From NCBI GenBank assembly GCA_902597385.1, contig CACJXQ010000001.1, forward strand, positions 95,910 to 137,370: a DNA stretch of 41,461 nucleotides, read 5' to 3'. The DNA is from an uncultured Pseudomonadota bacterium (GTDB taxonomy: Bacteria > Pseudomonadota > Gammaproteobacteria > Ga0077536). Shown here piece after piece: positions 31,679 to 40,493 of this stretch. The position numbers and the translations under genes are program-made. Each line of letters begins with the position of its first letter. Positions within the stretch are counted from its first letter, which is position 1. The notes under the pieces are model-generated. The model was not told the origin of the DNA. It ran no database searches and saw only the letters and a list, made by a program, of their open reading frames with translations.

Positions 31679-32260
31679 ATGAATGACAAATATTCCTGTT
31701 TTGAAGAACTAGCGAGATCAGAAATAGAGGGTGAGCACTACCAAATAAGCTCCCTTGATCTATGTGTTTCCTCATGTGTTATCGTGGCCCCTCATGGCGG
31801 CACCATAGAACCTGGCTCAGCAGAGATTGCGCGTGCAGTGGCAGCTGATAAATTTTCATGGTACCTGTTTGAAAGTAAGAGAATTTACGATGACAATTAC
31901 GTGTCACTTCATATAACCAGTCATCGGTTCAATGAGCCTGTTTGTATGAAACTGATAGAACGCAACGATTGGGTGGTCACCATACATGGGTGTAGTGATT
32001 CTGTGGAAATAATTTATCTTGGTGGTTTAGAGAAAAATCTTATTGCAGAAGTTAGCAGCGCCCTAAGTAGCCTGGGAATACCGAACTCCCGAAATTGCGA
32101 TAGATTTCCAGGGATTAAACCCAATAACTTATGTAATCGGGGTGTTCAGCGCAAGGGACTGCAGGTGGAGATTTCAGTTCCTCTTAGAGAACCTAAAAAA
32201 TGTGATCTGATCGCTGACGGTATACGCACTGGAATTATTAATTTTATAAATACTACGTGA
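31679..32260 (+). CDS. Poly-gamma-glutamate hydrolase family protein
   Basis: A 193-aa protein from the ATG at 31679, which has GAGGAAAA just upstream; the frame opens at 31643. Motifs fit the family of Zn peptidase-like poly-gamma-glutamate hydrolases: VIVAPHGGTIEPGSAEIARAVA (His39, Glu45), LHITSHRFNEP, WVVTIHGC, and NLCNRGVQRKGLQVEISVPLR. The family was first described in phages of Bacillus and occurs in many bacteria as host genes; the native substrate here is unknown. The Sel1 gene follows after 12 bp and MsrA after that, so they are probably cotranscribed. Confidence 0.82.
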   Translation: MNDKYSCFEELARSEIEGEHYQISSLDLCVSSCVIVAPHGGTIEPGSAEIARAVAADKFSWYLFESKRIYDDNYVSLHITSHRFNEPVCMKLIERNDWVVTIHGCSDSVEIIYLGGLEKNLIAEVSSALSSLGIPNSRNCDRFPGIKPNNLCNRGVQRKGLQVEISVPLREPKKCDLIADGIRTGIINFINTT

Positions 32261-32272
32261 TATTGATGGGCT

Positions 32273-32644
32273 ATGTTAGTTAGTGTAGATACTCAATGTT
32301 CGGCCTGGAGAAGCACACTGGAAAAATTCGTGTTAATGTTATTTGTGTTGGTAGCTTCTTATGCCGCCGCCGATTCGGGGGAGGTTAAGGTTTCTCTCAA
32401 AACATTGGAGACATTGGCCGAGCGAGGGCATGCCGAATCTGCTTTTCTGTTGGGCTCTATTTATTACAATGGTGATGGTGTAGTTGTAAATTTCCCATTG
32501 GCCCTAAAATGGTTAAGAAAAGCAGCGGATGCAAATCATGCGGGCGCGCAATTTTTGTTAGGCCTCATGTATGCGGAAGGCCATGGGGTTCGAAGAAATC
32601 TCGATACCACAGTCAAATGGTTTGACAAGGCAACTAGGAAGTAA
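32273..32644 (+). CDS. Small secreted Sel1-repeat protein
   Basis: A 123-aa protein with a hydrophobic signal (LEKFVLMLFVLVASYAAA) and two Sel1 repeats: ERGHAESAFLLGSIYYNGDGVVVNFPLALKWLRKAAD and ANHAGAQFLLGLMYAEGHGVRRNLDTTVKWFDKA. Sel1 repeats are helix pairs that bind other proteins. It lies between the hydrolase-like gene and msrA, with short gaps of 12 and 28 bp. The exact start is uncertain because the ribosome site before 32273 is weak. A periplasmic adaptor is plausible. Confidence 0.75.
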   Translation: MLVSVDTQCSAWRSTLEKFVLMLFVLVASYAAADSGEVKVSLKTLETLAERGHAESAFLLGSIYYNGDGVVVNFPLALKWLRKAADANHAGAQFLLGLMYAEGHGVRRNLDTTVKWFDKATRK

Positions 32645-32672
32645 GTACGTCACAATTAGGAACTTTTACTCA

Positions 32673-33278
32673 GTGAAAAAATTTTTTAGCCAAATTTTTG
32701 TAGTTTTTGCAGTGATTAGTTCAAGTGCCCAAAGCAGTGAGTCACTAGAAACTGCAATTTTTGCGGGTGGATGCTTCTGGTGTATGGAAGAAGCCTTCGA
32801 GCAAATAGAGGGTGTCGTAAAAGTCGAGTCCGGATATACCGGCGGAATAATCGAAAACCCGAGCTACGATATGGTCAGTCAAGGAAAGACGAAGCATCTA
32901 GAAGCCATACGCGTCACATATAACCCAACGATGACACAGTATGAAAAGCTTTTAGGGGGTTTTTGGGAGAACGTTGATCCGTTCGATGGCGAAGGTCAGT
33001 TTTGTGACCAGGGTGAGCATTATCGGAGTGCAGTTTTCTACGGCGATGGAAAAGAGCGAACGGCTGCAGTTAAAACGAAAGAAGCCTTAGAGAAAAAATT
33101 GGCTTCTAGAATCCAAATTCACACCATGATTTTGCCTAGAAAAAAGTTTTATCCTGCTGAGGAGTATCATCAAGATTATTACAAGAAGAATCCGTATCGC
33201 TACAATTATTATAAATTCCGCTGCGGTAGAAATCAGAGACTTAAAGAGATAGAAATATCCAGTTTCACAAGGGACTAA
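32673..33278 (+). CDS. msrA: Periplasmic peptide methionine sulfoxide reductase MsrA
   Basis: A 201-aa enzyme that reduces methionine-S-sulfoxide. A GTG at 32673 starts a good signal peptide (KKFFSQIFVVFAVISSSAQS). The longer frame back to 32571 would overlap the Sel1 gene and bury the signal, so GTG is preferred. Catalytic motif: FAGGCFWCMEEAFE with Cys34; GYTGG, and YHQDYY near the end are also present. A resolving Cys is likely near residue 184 (KFRCGRNQRL). It suits repair of oxidised periplasmic proteins. The 3' end overlaps that of the MFS gene by 14 bp. Confidence 0.92.
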   Translation: MKKFFSQIFVVFAVISSSAQSSESLETAIFAGGCFWCMEEAFEQIEGVVKVESGYTGGIIENPSYDMVSQGKTKHLEAIRVTYNPTMTQYEKLLGGFWENVDPFDGEGQFCDQGEHYRSAVFYGDGKERTAAVKTKEALEKKLASRIQIHTMILPRKKFYPAEEYHQDYYKKNPYRYNYYKFRCGRNQRLKEIEISSFTRD

Positions 33279-34482
33279 TATTTTCCTTTGTCATTTTAGC
33301 GGAGAATTGCTCCTTAATGGGCAAATGGAGAAGCGCAGCCAAGATACTCAAAAGAACTGCCACTACCCAGACCTCCCGATAGCTGCCAGTAGTTTCATGA
33401 ACCACTCCCCCCATTAAAACGCCGCAGAAGGCACCCAATTGATGAGAGAGAAACACAAAGCCGTAAAGGCTGCCTAAAAACCTAGTGCCGAACATGACAC
33501 TCACGAGTCCTGAAGTGAGGGGTACAGTAGATAACCAAAGAAGCCCCATCACACAGGAAAAAATTCCAATAGTGAGACTTGATATAGGCAAAAGTAAAAA
33601 CAAGCTTATGAGAATTGCTCTCAGAGAATATAAATAAAACAATAAATTCCTCTTACTATATTTACCGCCTAGCAGTCCAGAAAGATAGGCTCCGAAGATA
33701 TTGAAAAGCCCAATGAGACTTATTGCCCAGGCAGCGTGTTTGGAGTCAATTCCTGAATCTGTCAGATAAGCTGGAAAATGATTAGTAATGAAAGCGACGT
33801 GAAAGCCGCAAACAAAAAATCCTGTTACCAATAGAAGATAGCTTCTCTCGCCGAATGCGATTTTGATCACCTTTTCCATTTCGCTTTTCTGAGGCGGAGC
33901 CGCGATAGCTCGTTTAGATGAGCCAAATCCTGCTGCAAAAAAAACGACAAGTAGTATGAGGCCGGCCAGGAAAAGAGAGCCTATCTGCCAACCATACTCA
34001 AGCATTATTGATTGACAGGCTGGTACAACAGAGAATTGCCCCAAGCTTCCCGCCGCTGTTATTAAGCCGAGTGATACAGAGCGTTTCTCCTCAGGTACTC
34101 TCTGAGCAACCGCAGCAATAACAATGGTGATCGAAGCACCTGAAAGTCCCAAACCAGCTAGCAAGCCCACAGAAAGATACAAAGCTACAGAGGTGTCTGC
34201 TACAGACATCATGGCAACACCTAGTGAGTAGAGGATGGTGCCTAAGGTGATTACTTTAGTGGGACCAAATCTATCTGCTAGGGCCCCGAAAAATGGTTGT
34301 GTAAAACCCCACATCAAATTCTGTATTGCTATAGCCAAGGCGAAAATTTCTCTACTCCACTGATTGGAAGAAGAAACTGGCTCCATGAATAGACCTAGTG
34401 CACTTCTGGGACCAAAGGTCAATAGCATTACCCCACACCCGGCAATTAGAGTGAGAAAAATAGTTTTTCTGCTCGAAATCAT
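33265..34482 (-). CDS. MFS transporter
   Basis: A 405-aa membrane protein with about 12 hydrophobic helices. The loop 2-3 motif appears as GALADRFGPTKV, and the fourth helix GLLAGLGLSGASITIVIAAVAQRVPEEKRS, as in the major facilitator superfamily. N-terminal FGPRSALGLFMEPV points to the monocarboxylate/oxalate-type (OFA/MCT-like) branch. The substrate cannot be read from the sequence. It overlaps the exported unknown gene upstream by 4 bp (ATGA), so the two are translationally coupled. Confidence 0.87.
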   Translation of the reverse strand: MISSRKTIFLTLIAGCGVMLLTFGPRSALGLFMEPVSSSNQWSREIFALAIAIQNLMWGFTQPFFGALADRFGPTKVITLGTILYSLGVAMMSVADTSVALYLSVGLLAGLGLSGASITIVIAAVAQRVPEEKRSVSLGLITAAGSLGQFSVVPACQSIMLEYGWQIGSLFLAGLILLVVFFAAGFGSSKRAIAAPPQKSEMEKVIKIAFGERSYLLLVTGFFVCGFHVAFITNHFPAYLTDSGIDSKHAAWAISLIGLFNIFGAYLSGLLGGKYSKRNLLFYLYSLRAILISLFLLLPISSLTIGIFSCVMGLLWLSTVPLTSGLVSVMFGTRFLGSLYGFVFLSHQLGAFCGVLMGGVVHETTGSYREVWVVAVLLSILAALLHLPIKEQFSAKMTKENISPL

Positions 34483-35111
34483 CGTGAAATATTTTCTGGA
34501 CAGTTGTTTAGTTTTGGGCTACAGATTCCTAAATAAGCAATATATCCCAACCAAAACTTTCTTTGCTCCAAATTGACGGGCACCTCTTCCTCGTTTCTGA
34601 AAGGCTTGGTCCTCCAAATTTTTTGTAATAGGTAAAAGCTTTCCTTGCCAGCGATCCCGCGCACTATTCCGACTTCCCCCTTATCGCGATCTTTTTTACG
34701 CTCGCAAAAGGTTTGCATTGTCACACTAGGGTATGTGTTACTGATGCCCGTAACCTGTATCGGTTTAATGCTGAGGTTAGAGCACTCTTTTTTTAGGTGG
34801 TTAGCCACCTTGGTCAACATTAAGTCAGGATCACTATTTCCAGCCTCTAGAAGGATCTGGACCGATATCATTTCTGACCAATCCTCTTCTGTCTGTCCGT
34901 TAGGAATGTATTCTGAAGTGGAGAGGTCTTCAGTTCTGTCGGTATAAATTTCAACCCAGTTGTCTGGCAATACAAATAAGAGCTGTTCGTCTTCCGCGGC
35001 ATCAACAGGCATTACGTAGAGTCCTAAAGTTAAAAAGAGTAGCAAAAATACAGAATCCCATAGATTCTGAGAAAAAAAATAGATGAAATTTTGACGAGAA
35101 TTCGCCCTCAT
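34479..35111 (-). CDS. Exported protein of unknown function
   Basis: A 210-aa protein from the ATG at 35111 (the frame opens at a TTG at 35123). A signal peptide is visible after a long N region (SVFLLLFLTLGLYVMPVDA). The mature part has a WVEIYTDRTEDLSTSEYIPNG segment, and four Cys (KKECSN, QTFCERK, LGICSPKLNNC) that could form two disulfides. No family was recognised with certainty. Coupled translation with the MFS transporter (4-bp overlap) suggests a related job, perhaps a periplasmic partner. Confidence 0.6.
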   Translation of the reverse strand: MRANSRQNFIYFFSQNLWDSVFLLLFLTLGLYVMPVDAAEDEQLLFVLPDNWVEIYTDRTEDLSTSEYIPNGQTEEDWSEMISVQILLEAGNSDPDLMLTKVANHLKKECSNLSIKPIQVTGISNTYPSVTMQTFCERKKDRDKGEVGIVRGIAGKESFYLLQKIWRTKPFRNEEEVPVNLEQRKFWLGYIAYLGICSPKLNNCPENISR

Positions 35112-35204
35112 TTGGATTTTCAAACCGTTAATTATTTTTCTTCTCCCTGTTCGGTCAAACTATTTTATAAGACCTTGATTGGGTTAATCTTAAGTTTTCT
35201 CTGT

Positions 35205-36650
35205 TTAGTTTGAAAACGTAAGAAAGCCATCCTCTAGTTTCCCATTTCTTATTAATTTTTTATCGAGGCTATAGTTTTGGTTAAATCGCCATGGGTCTTT
35301 GGTACTCTGTTTAGCCATTAGGTGGGCACTTCTGGTGATATAGCCAGGGTTAAAATCCCCTATGAACGCGCTGTCTTCTGACGAAATATCGTCAGGATTA
35401 AAATTTGCAACGACTCTCCCAGTATTAAGTGTTTTCATGTGGTTAAGCACACGACAAACGAATTCAGCGGTTATCTCTGATCGCAGAGTCCAAGACGCGT
35501 TGATATAGCCGAGTGAGTAGACTAGATTCGGGATTCCAGAAAACATTAGTCCTTTGTAGGAATAACATTCCGGAATGGAGATGGGTTTTCCATCCAGTCC
35601 GAGCGAAATTCCTCCTAACAATTTCAGATTAAGCCCAGTGGCAGTTACGATAATGTCACTCTCCAAGACTTTGCCAGATTTTAGCGTTATTCCACTCTTA
35701 CAGAATTGCTCTATTTCATCGGTTACTACTTCGGCCTTTCCATTCCGTAAAGCCTTGTATAGGTCTCCATCAGGTATAAGACACAAGCGCTGGTCCCATG
35801 GGTTATATTCTGGTGTGAAGTGTTTGTCTACGTCGCAGTATCCTTCTAAGTTTTTTCTAACTAGGCTTAAAAGCTTGCTTTTTACCTTTTCAGGATTGAC
35901 CCTTGTTTGGTTGTAGATATATCTCTGTAATGTGATATACCGCCACCGATTAAAAGCATAGGCGAGCTTTATGGGGAGGAGAAAATTCACCAGCTTGACG
36001 AGCGGATCGCGAGAGGGTAGTGAAACCACATAGGTCGGTGAGCGCTGAAGCATGGTAACTTTTTTTGCTCTTTTCGCGAGGTTAGGTGTTAGAGTCATAG
36101 CAGTAGCGCCACTGCCGATCACGGTTATTCTTTTATCTTTGTACTCTAATTCCGAAGGCCAAAACTGGGGATGTATGATTTTACCTTGATACATTTCCTC
36201 ATTCTTGAAGCGAGGTCTGTATCCGGATTCATAATCATAATATCCGCTGCAGATAAAAAGGAAACTCGTAGTTAGCGAAGCCGTTCCTTCGGGTGTTTGA
36301 GTGGAAATCTCCCACAAATTATTTTTAGAGTCCCAAGAAGCAGATTCTACTTTATGTCTGTACTTGATAATGTCGTCAATTTTCTTCTCTGATGCCGCCT
36401 CTTTTATATAGCTGAGTATAGATGGACCATCGGCTATCGTTTTCGGTTCTGGCCACGGCTTGGAGTTATAACCCATAGTATACATGTCACTGTCTGACCG
36501 TATTCCTGGGTATCTGAACAAATCCCAAGTACCACCGATACAGTCTCTCCCCTCTAGGATGCAGAGCTTGATAGCAGGACATTTCTCTAGAATTTGGCGA
36601 GCTGCACCAATGCCAGACAATCCTGCACCAACTATAACGACATCAAACAT
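35205..36650 (-). CDS. EthA-like flavin monooxygenase (Baeyer-Villiger type)
   Basis: A 481-aa class B flavoprotein. FAD motif GAGLSG (residues 8-13), GGTWDLFRYPGIRSDSDM (39-56), the fingerprint YQGKIIHPQFWP (154-165, with Tyr for the usual Phe and HP for HT), and the NADPH motif GSGATA (179-184). YVVSLPSRDP and a WTLRSE segment near the C terminus resemble the EthA/Mycobacterium-type group. These enzymes oxidise ketones or sulfides, and EthA can activate thioamides. It is the second Baeyer-Villiger-type gene in the window, about 17 kb from the first. A divergent SDR gene begins 181 bp away, a pairing that suits ketone formation and oxidation. Confidence 0.88.
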   Translation of the reverse strand: MFDVVIVGAGLSGIGAARQILEKCPAIKLCILEGRDCIGGTWDLFRYPGIRSDSDMYTMGYNSKPWPEPKTIADGPSILSYIKEAASEKKIDDIIKYRHKVESASWDSKNNLWEISTQTPEGTASLTTSFLFICSGYYDYESGYRPRFKNEEMYQGKIIHPQFWPSELEYKDKRITVIGSGATAMTLTPNLAKRAKKVTMLQRSPTYVVSLPSRDPLVKLVNFLLPIKLAYAFNRWRYITLQRYIYNQTRVNPEKVKSKLLSLVRKNLEGYCDVDKHFTPEYNPWDQRLCLIPDGDLYKALRNGKAEVVTDEIEQFCKSGITLKSGKVLESDIIVTATGLNLKLLGGISLGLDGKPISIPECYSYKGLMFSGIPNLVYSLGYINASWTLRSEITAEFVCRVLNHMKTLNTGRVVANFNPDDISSEDSAFIGDFNPGYITRSAHLMAKQSTKDPWRFNQNYSLDKKLIRNGKLEDGFLTFSN

Positions 36651-36831
36651 GTTTAAATTTTACTCCTATATGCCCTAAGGTTTTATATAAATTTGTAGGC
36701 AGCCTTTATGTTACGCTTTTTCACGAATATACTGTAGTCCGCTTTTGAGAGAATAGCTATTGTATTTAGTTTCGGTAGGATTCTGGTCATTTGTTTGTTC
36801 TTCATAATAAAAGATAAAAAGGGGATCGCAT

Positions 36832-37695
36832 ATGCGTTTGGCGAAAAAAGTTGCAGTCATTACGGGAGGCGGAAGTGGTATTGGAAGGGCTACCGTTCTA
36901 AGATTTTTACGTGAAGGCGCCAAAGTTGTTTTAGCTGATTATAACCAAGAGACTGGTGAATCTGTTGTAAATCAAGCTGTGGAAGAGGGCTATGACGAAC
37001 AGATAAAATTTGTGAAAACTGACGTAGCACATGAACCAGATGTCGTAGCTATGATCGACTGTGCAGTAGATTCTTTTGGTTCTTTAGATATCCTTTTCAA
37101 TAATGCTGGAGTCGGTGGTGCAATTGGGCCGGTCTGGGAACTAGAAGCAGATGATTGGGACTATACTTTTGATGTGCTAGTCAAAGGGGTTTTTTTGGGT
37201 ATAAAACATGGTGCTAGGGTCTTACGTTCACAAGGACGCGGTGGGGCCATAATTAACACAGCGTCTATTGCCGGTATTAGTGGCGGTTGCGGACCTTTAT
37301 CTTACTCTGCCGCAAAGGCTTCAGTAATAAATCTCACCCGCTCCGCCTCGGTTCAGTTAGCTCCTGACAGAATAAGAGTGAATGCAATATGTCCCGGATT
37401 CATCTTAACTGGATTGACCGCTTCTAAGAATAGACCGATCGAGGAGTCTGCTGCCGCTTTGGACACCAAACAACCTTTCCCGGATCATGGCAAAGGAGAG
37501 GACATTGCTGGTACGGCTCTTTTCTTGGCAAGTGATGATTCTAGATTCGTGAATGGTGAGGCTATTGTAGTAGACGGAGCCTTAACTGCTTTGGGTCCTG
37601 ACCTATGGCAGCGCTGGGATATTCCTTACGAGAGAGATATGACTGGTAATATTCTTAATCGCGGCACCACCGGAGAGAGAAATATCAAACGCTAA
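36832..37695 (+). CDS. SDR family oxidoreductase
   Basis: A 287-aa classical short-chain dehydrogenase. TGGGSGIG (residues 11-18), NNAG (90-93), and catalytic Ser145 (NTASIAG), Tyr158 and Lys162 (YSAAK). The Asp in VVLADYNQ suggests NAD preference. The ATG has an AGGGGATC ribosome site. It carries about 25 residues beyond the usual VDGALTA end (WQRWDIPYERDMTGNILNRG...), a lengthened C terminus of unknown use. It is divergent from the EthA-like monooxygenase and followed after 74 bp by a DMT transporter gene. Confidence 0.88.
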   Translation: MRLAKKVAVITGGGSGIGRATVLRFLREGAKVVLADYNQETGESVVNQAVEEGYDEQIKFVKTDVAHEPDVVAMIDCAVDSFGSLDILFNNAGVGGAIGPVWELEADDWDYTFDVLVKGVFLGIKHGARVLRSQGRGGAIINTASIAGISGGCGPLSYSAAKASVINLTRSASVQLAPDRIRVNAICPGFILTGLTASKNRPIEESAAALDTKQPFPDHGKGEDIAGTALFLASDDSRFVNGEAIVVDGALTALGPDLWQRWDIPYERDMTGNILNRGTTGERNIKR

Positions 37696-37727
37696 TTGGT
37701 CCCTTTGATACAATTTTATATTGGGTT

Positions 37728-37747
37728 ATTGATTGGGCATAATCAAT
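37728..37747. promoter_or_regulatory. Perfect 7-bp inverted repeat before the DMT transporter
   Basis: ATTGATT and AATCAAT flank a 6-bp centre (GGGCAT), ending 22 bp before the ATG at 37770. No T run follows, so an operator or an mRNA hairpin near the ribosome site is more likely than a terminator. Confidence 0.3.
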
Positions 37748-37769
37748 TAAGAAAGGTCTGTCTTATAAA

Positions 37770-38714
37770 ATGAATTCATTTGTCTTCGGTCTAGTGTCGG
37801 TTGCGGCCGCAACGATTGTTTGGGGCCTTCAGTTTCCTGTCGCTGCGGATGTTTTTGTCACAGTAGACCCATTTTTTATTACTAGTATTAGATATTTGCT
37901 TGCCTCTTCTCTTTTATTCTTGTGTCTGGCTCTTTTTAAAAGTAAACACTTTCTTTTCCGAAATTTCTTTGCATCTCGAGTTTGGAGCATCGGAATTATA
38001 GGAATGGGTCTGTCTCCTATCTTGGTTTTTTGGGGTATATCTATGTCTACCGCTGAGCAAGCAGCGATTATAGTAGCTACTCAGCCTTCTATTGCTATTT
38101 TGATTCATTGGTGTGTCCTGAAAAAAAGACCGGCTACCTTTGTGCTTATCTGTACTGTAATGGCTTTCGTAGGTGTTTTGTTAGTGATCACCAAGGGAAC
38201 AGTTACTTTTATGGATCAAGAACATAGCGTGTTCGGTAATTTTGTCACCTTTGCTGGTGCCTCGATGTGGGTTATTTACTCGATCGAAACTTCTAAATGG
38301 AGCGACTTACGGAGTTGGGATTTGACACTCCTTACTATGTTGCCTGGAACTTTTTTAATCGTATCATTGACGGCCTTACTTGGAATGACAGGATTAGCCG
38401 AGGTGCCCCATATTGCAGATTTGACTAATGTGGGTTGGGAGATTTTTTATCTCAGTGTTGTAGGAGTTTTATTTGGAATGGTGGCTTGGAATCATGGTAA
38501 TCAAAGGATCGGCGCCCTTAATTCAACTTTATTCATAAACTTGATTCCGGTCGCAGCTTTTGGAATGAGGTCCTTTCAAGGGCACACCTATCTTTTTATA
38601 GAAATATTTGGTGCTTTTTTGGTGATCTTAGCTCTGGTTCTAAGCAACTTTTACAACCGGGGAGTTGTTGAGGGGGCGTTAAATTTTTTCAAGCAAAAAA
38701 CTTCGGGAGGGTAG
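37770..38714 (+). CDS. EamA/DMT superfamily transporter
   Basis: A 314-aa membrane protein with about ten hydrophobic helices in two EamA repeats. The first repeat begins VAAATIVWGLQFPVAADVFVTVDPFFITSIRYLLASSLL, matching the family's WG(x)xFP and DP-R pattern. The second begins FGNFVTFAGASMWVIYS. Such transporters export amino acids or other metabolites; the substrate here is unknown. The 3' end overlaps the F420-type oxidoreductase gene on the opposite strand by 26 bp. Transcription is likely from the SDR upstream or from a promoter at the inverted repeat. Confidence 0.88.
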   Translation: MNSFVFGLVSVAAATIVWGLQFPVAADVFVTVDPFFITSIRYLLASSLLFLCLALFKSKHFLFRNFFASRVWSIGIIGMGLSPILVFWGISMSTAEQAAIIVATQPSIAILIHWCVLKKRPATFVLICTVMAFVGVLLVITKGTVTFMDQEHSVFGNFVTFAGASMWVIYSIETSKWSDLRSWDLTLLTMLPGTFLIVSLTALLGMTGLAEVPHIADLTNVGWEIFYLSVVGVLFGMVAWNHGNQRIGALNSTLFINLIPVAAFGMRSFQGHTYLFIEIFGAFLVILALVLSNFYNRGVVEGALNFFKQKTSGG

Positions 38715-39588
38715 AGATAAACTTCATTGCCCTGTTGCGGTCTTGGGAAGGGGAAATTTGGATACCACAGTCTGTTACTCCTGCCGCTTTATACTGGCTC
38801 AGCTGTTCTATTATGGCATCTTCTGATCCAACTAAAACATAATCCTCAGGCTTTTTGGTGCCCTCCTTGTCTAGCATTTTACGGTACGATGGCATCTGAG
38901 AATAAAGAGCATAGGTTTTCGCTGCACTCCTTCTGCCCGTCTTGATGTCATCTGTGACGAAAACTGGAAGCATGGCTGCGACTCTAAGATTCTTTTCAGG
39001 TGCGGCCCGCTGTAATGTTGGTATGATTTCTTTTTTAATAGTATTGGGCCCTGTCATCCATAAGATTGTTCCACTCGTTTTTTTTGCGCAAAGTTCCAAC
39101 ATCTTCGGACCAAGTGCTGCGAGCATTACACCACATCCTTCTGCTTCGGGAATATCAAGGGTGCCTTCATAGGAGAACGTTTTTCCTTCAATATTGGTAG
39201 TTTTTTGGTCTAACAGTGGGAGAAGTATATCTAAATACTCTTGCATGTGACTGTGGGGTTTTTCAAATTTCATCTTAAAATTATTTTCGATAACCGGCTT
39301 ATGCATTACACCGATTCCTAAGGTGAAGTGTCCTTTCGTAAGAAGATTGGTGGTTAGGGCCTGTGATGCCAGCGTCATGGGATGCCTTAGATAGGTAGCA
39401 ACCACTGCGCTTGCAAATTCTGCTGCCGGTGCAAGCTCGTGCAGTTTAGGAATAAGGGTTAATGCATCGTATCTCCAGATTTGCGGAATCCAGTAGGTGG
39501 ATCCATTACAGTCATTCAGAAGTGAGACTTCGGTTTGCATCTGAGAAAGTGATGTAGAGAACAGATCAGGCATGATTCCAATTTTCAT
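38689..39588 (-). CDS. LLM class oxidoreductase, F420-dependent-like
   Basis: A 299-aa TIM-barrel protein of the luciferase-like superfamily. The start MKIGIMPDLF at 39588 is the family N terminus; the frame runs on to 39741 but that part is antisense to the VOC gene. Signatures: ATYLRHPMTLASQALTTNLLTKGHFTLGIGVMHKPVIE, MLAALGPKMLELCAKKTSGTILWMTGP, and VGSEDAIIEQLSQYKAAGVTD. It resembles F420-using members known mostly from actinobacteria, but FMN or F420 use cannot be decided by eye, and no F420-synthesis gene is in the window. It is divergent from the VOC protein, with 70 bp between starts. Confidence 0.82.
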   Translation of the reverse strand: MKIGIMPDLFSTSLSQMQTEVSLLNDCNGSTYWIPQIWRYDALTLIPKLHELAPAAEFASAVVATYLRHPMTLASQALTTNLLTKGHFTLGIGVMHKPVIENNFKMKFEKPHSHMQEYLDILLPLLDQKTTNIEGKTFSYEGTLDIPEAEGCGVMLAALGPKMLELCAKKTSGTILWMTGPNTIKKEIIPTLQRAAPEKNLRVAAMLPVFVTDDIKTGRRSAAKTYALYSQMPSYRKMLDKEGTKKPEDYVLVGSEDAIIEQLSQYKAAGVTDCGIQISPSQDRNRAMKFISTLPKFFA

Positions 39589-39658
39589 TTTTACAACCTT
39601 AGACAATAATGTGTTTAAAAGGTTACCATTTGTGTCGGTAATATTAAAAGAGTCTCGG

Positions 39659-40414
39659 ATGCTAATCGTTAGACAAATTGCACTCGTAGCGAAAAATTTA
39701 AATGCTGCAGAGAAATTTTTCTCTCGCTGTTTAGGTCTCAAAGTGTGTTACAGAGACCCTGAATTAGCTGTGCTCGGCTTGAAGAACATTCTATTTCCGA
39801 TGGGTAGTCAATTTTTGGAAGTTGTCAGTCCAATGAGAATAAATACCGGCGCCGGACGGTTTCTTGATAAAGCTGGAGACGGTGGGTATATGGTGATTCT
39901 TCAATGTAATGATCATCATATTTACAAACAGCGGGTGGAAAATTCGAGAATTAGAATAGCCCATCAGTTTAGCATTAGGGATTTTATTAATATGCAGCTA
40001 CATCCGAAAGATACAGGTGGCTCATTTCTTGAAATAGATCAACAGTTGGGATTCAGGGGAGATGAGCCAAATGGCCCTTGGGCTCCATCGGGAGGCATCG
40101 AATTGAGGACCTCAAAGTCTGAGTTATCTGTAAAATTTATTAAAATTCTATCCCGCTATCCTCGAATTACCGCCGAAAAATGGTCTTATGTTTTAGGAAG
40201 AGAGCTGGTTGAGCGACGCAACTCCTTTGAAATACTGACAGATAACTCGGTAATTATATTTCCAAAAATCAATGACCAGAAGCAGGATAAGCTTGTCGCC
40301 ATCGGCTTATCGGTAGATGATGGTTACGAAGTTATCAATTCTGCTAAGGAATTGGGGGCAAGCTGCTCTGCTAACAGTTTTTTTGCGTTTGGTATTGATT
40401 GGATTTTGTGTTGA
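39659..40414 (+). CDS. VOC/glyoxalase-like superfamily protein
   Basis: A 251-aa protein from the ATG at 39659; the frame is open from 39572, but that part overlaps the antisense LLM start. The N-terminal half is a VOC-type module: IVRQIALVAKNLNAAEKFFSRCLGLKV, then LGLKNILFPMGSQFLEVVSP (a likely metal Glu in EVVSP), and SFLEIDQQ. A second weaker module lies in the C-terminal half, ending SFFAFGIDWILC. It is close to the glyoxalase-like proteins found near catabolic genes. It could act as a dioxygenase, isomerase or binding protein. Confidence 0.72.
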   Translation: MLIVRQIALVAKNLNAAEKFFSRCLGLKVCYRDPELAVLGLKNILFPMGSQFLEVVSPMRINTGAGRFLDKAGDGGYMVILQCNDHHIYKQRVENSRIRIAHQFSIRDFINMQLHPKDTGGSFLEIDQQLGFRGDEPNGPWAPSGGIELRTSKSELSVKFIKILSRYPRITAEKWSYVLGRELVERRNSFEILTDNSVIIFPKINDQKQDKLVAIGLSVDDGYEVINSAKELGASCSANSFFAFGIDWILC

Positions 40415-40464
40415 GGGCGTCGCCATAATTCTGTGGACGATCGTGTTTTACGAAATGTCGAGTA

Positions 40465-40493
40465 TTGAGAAATTACTGTTGTCACGTAATAAT
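40465..40493 (+). promoter_or_regulatory. Sigma-70-like promoter of the Fe(III)-binding protein gene
   Basis: TTGAGA (40465-40470) and AATAAT (40488-40493) are separated by 17 bp and match 5 of 6 consensus bases each. It lies about 54 bp before the ATG at 40547, and the -10 hexamer overlaps the start of the Fur-box-like site. Confidence 0.55.
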
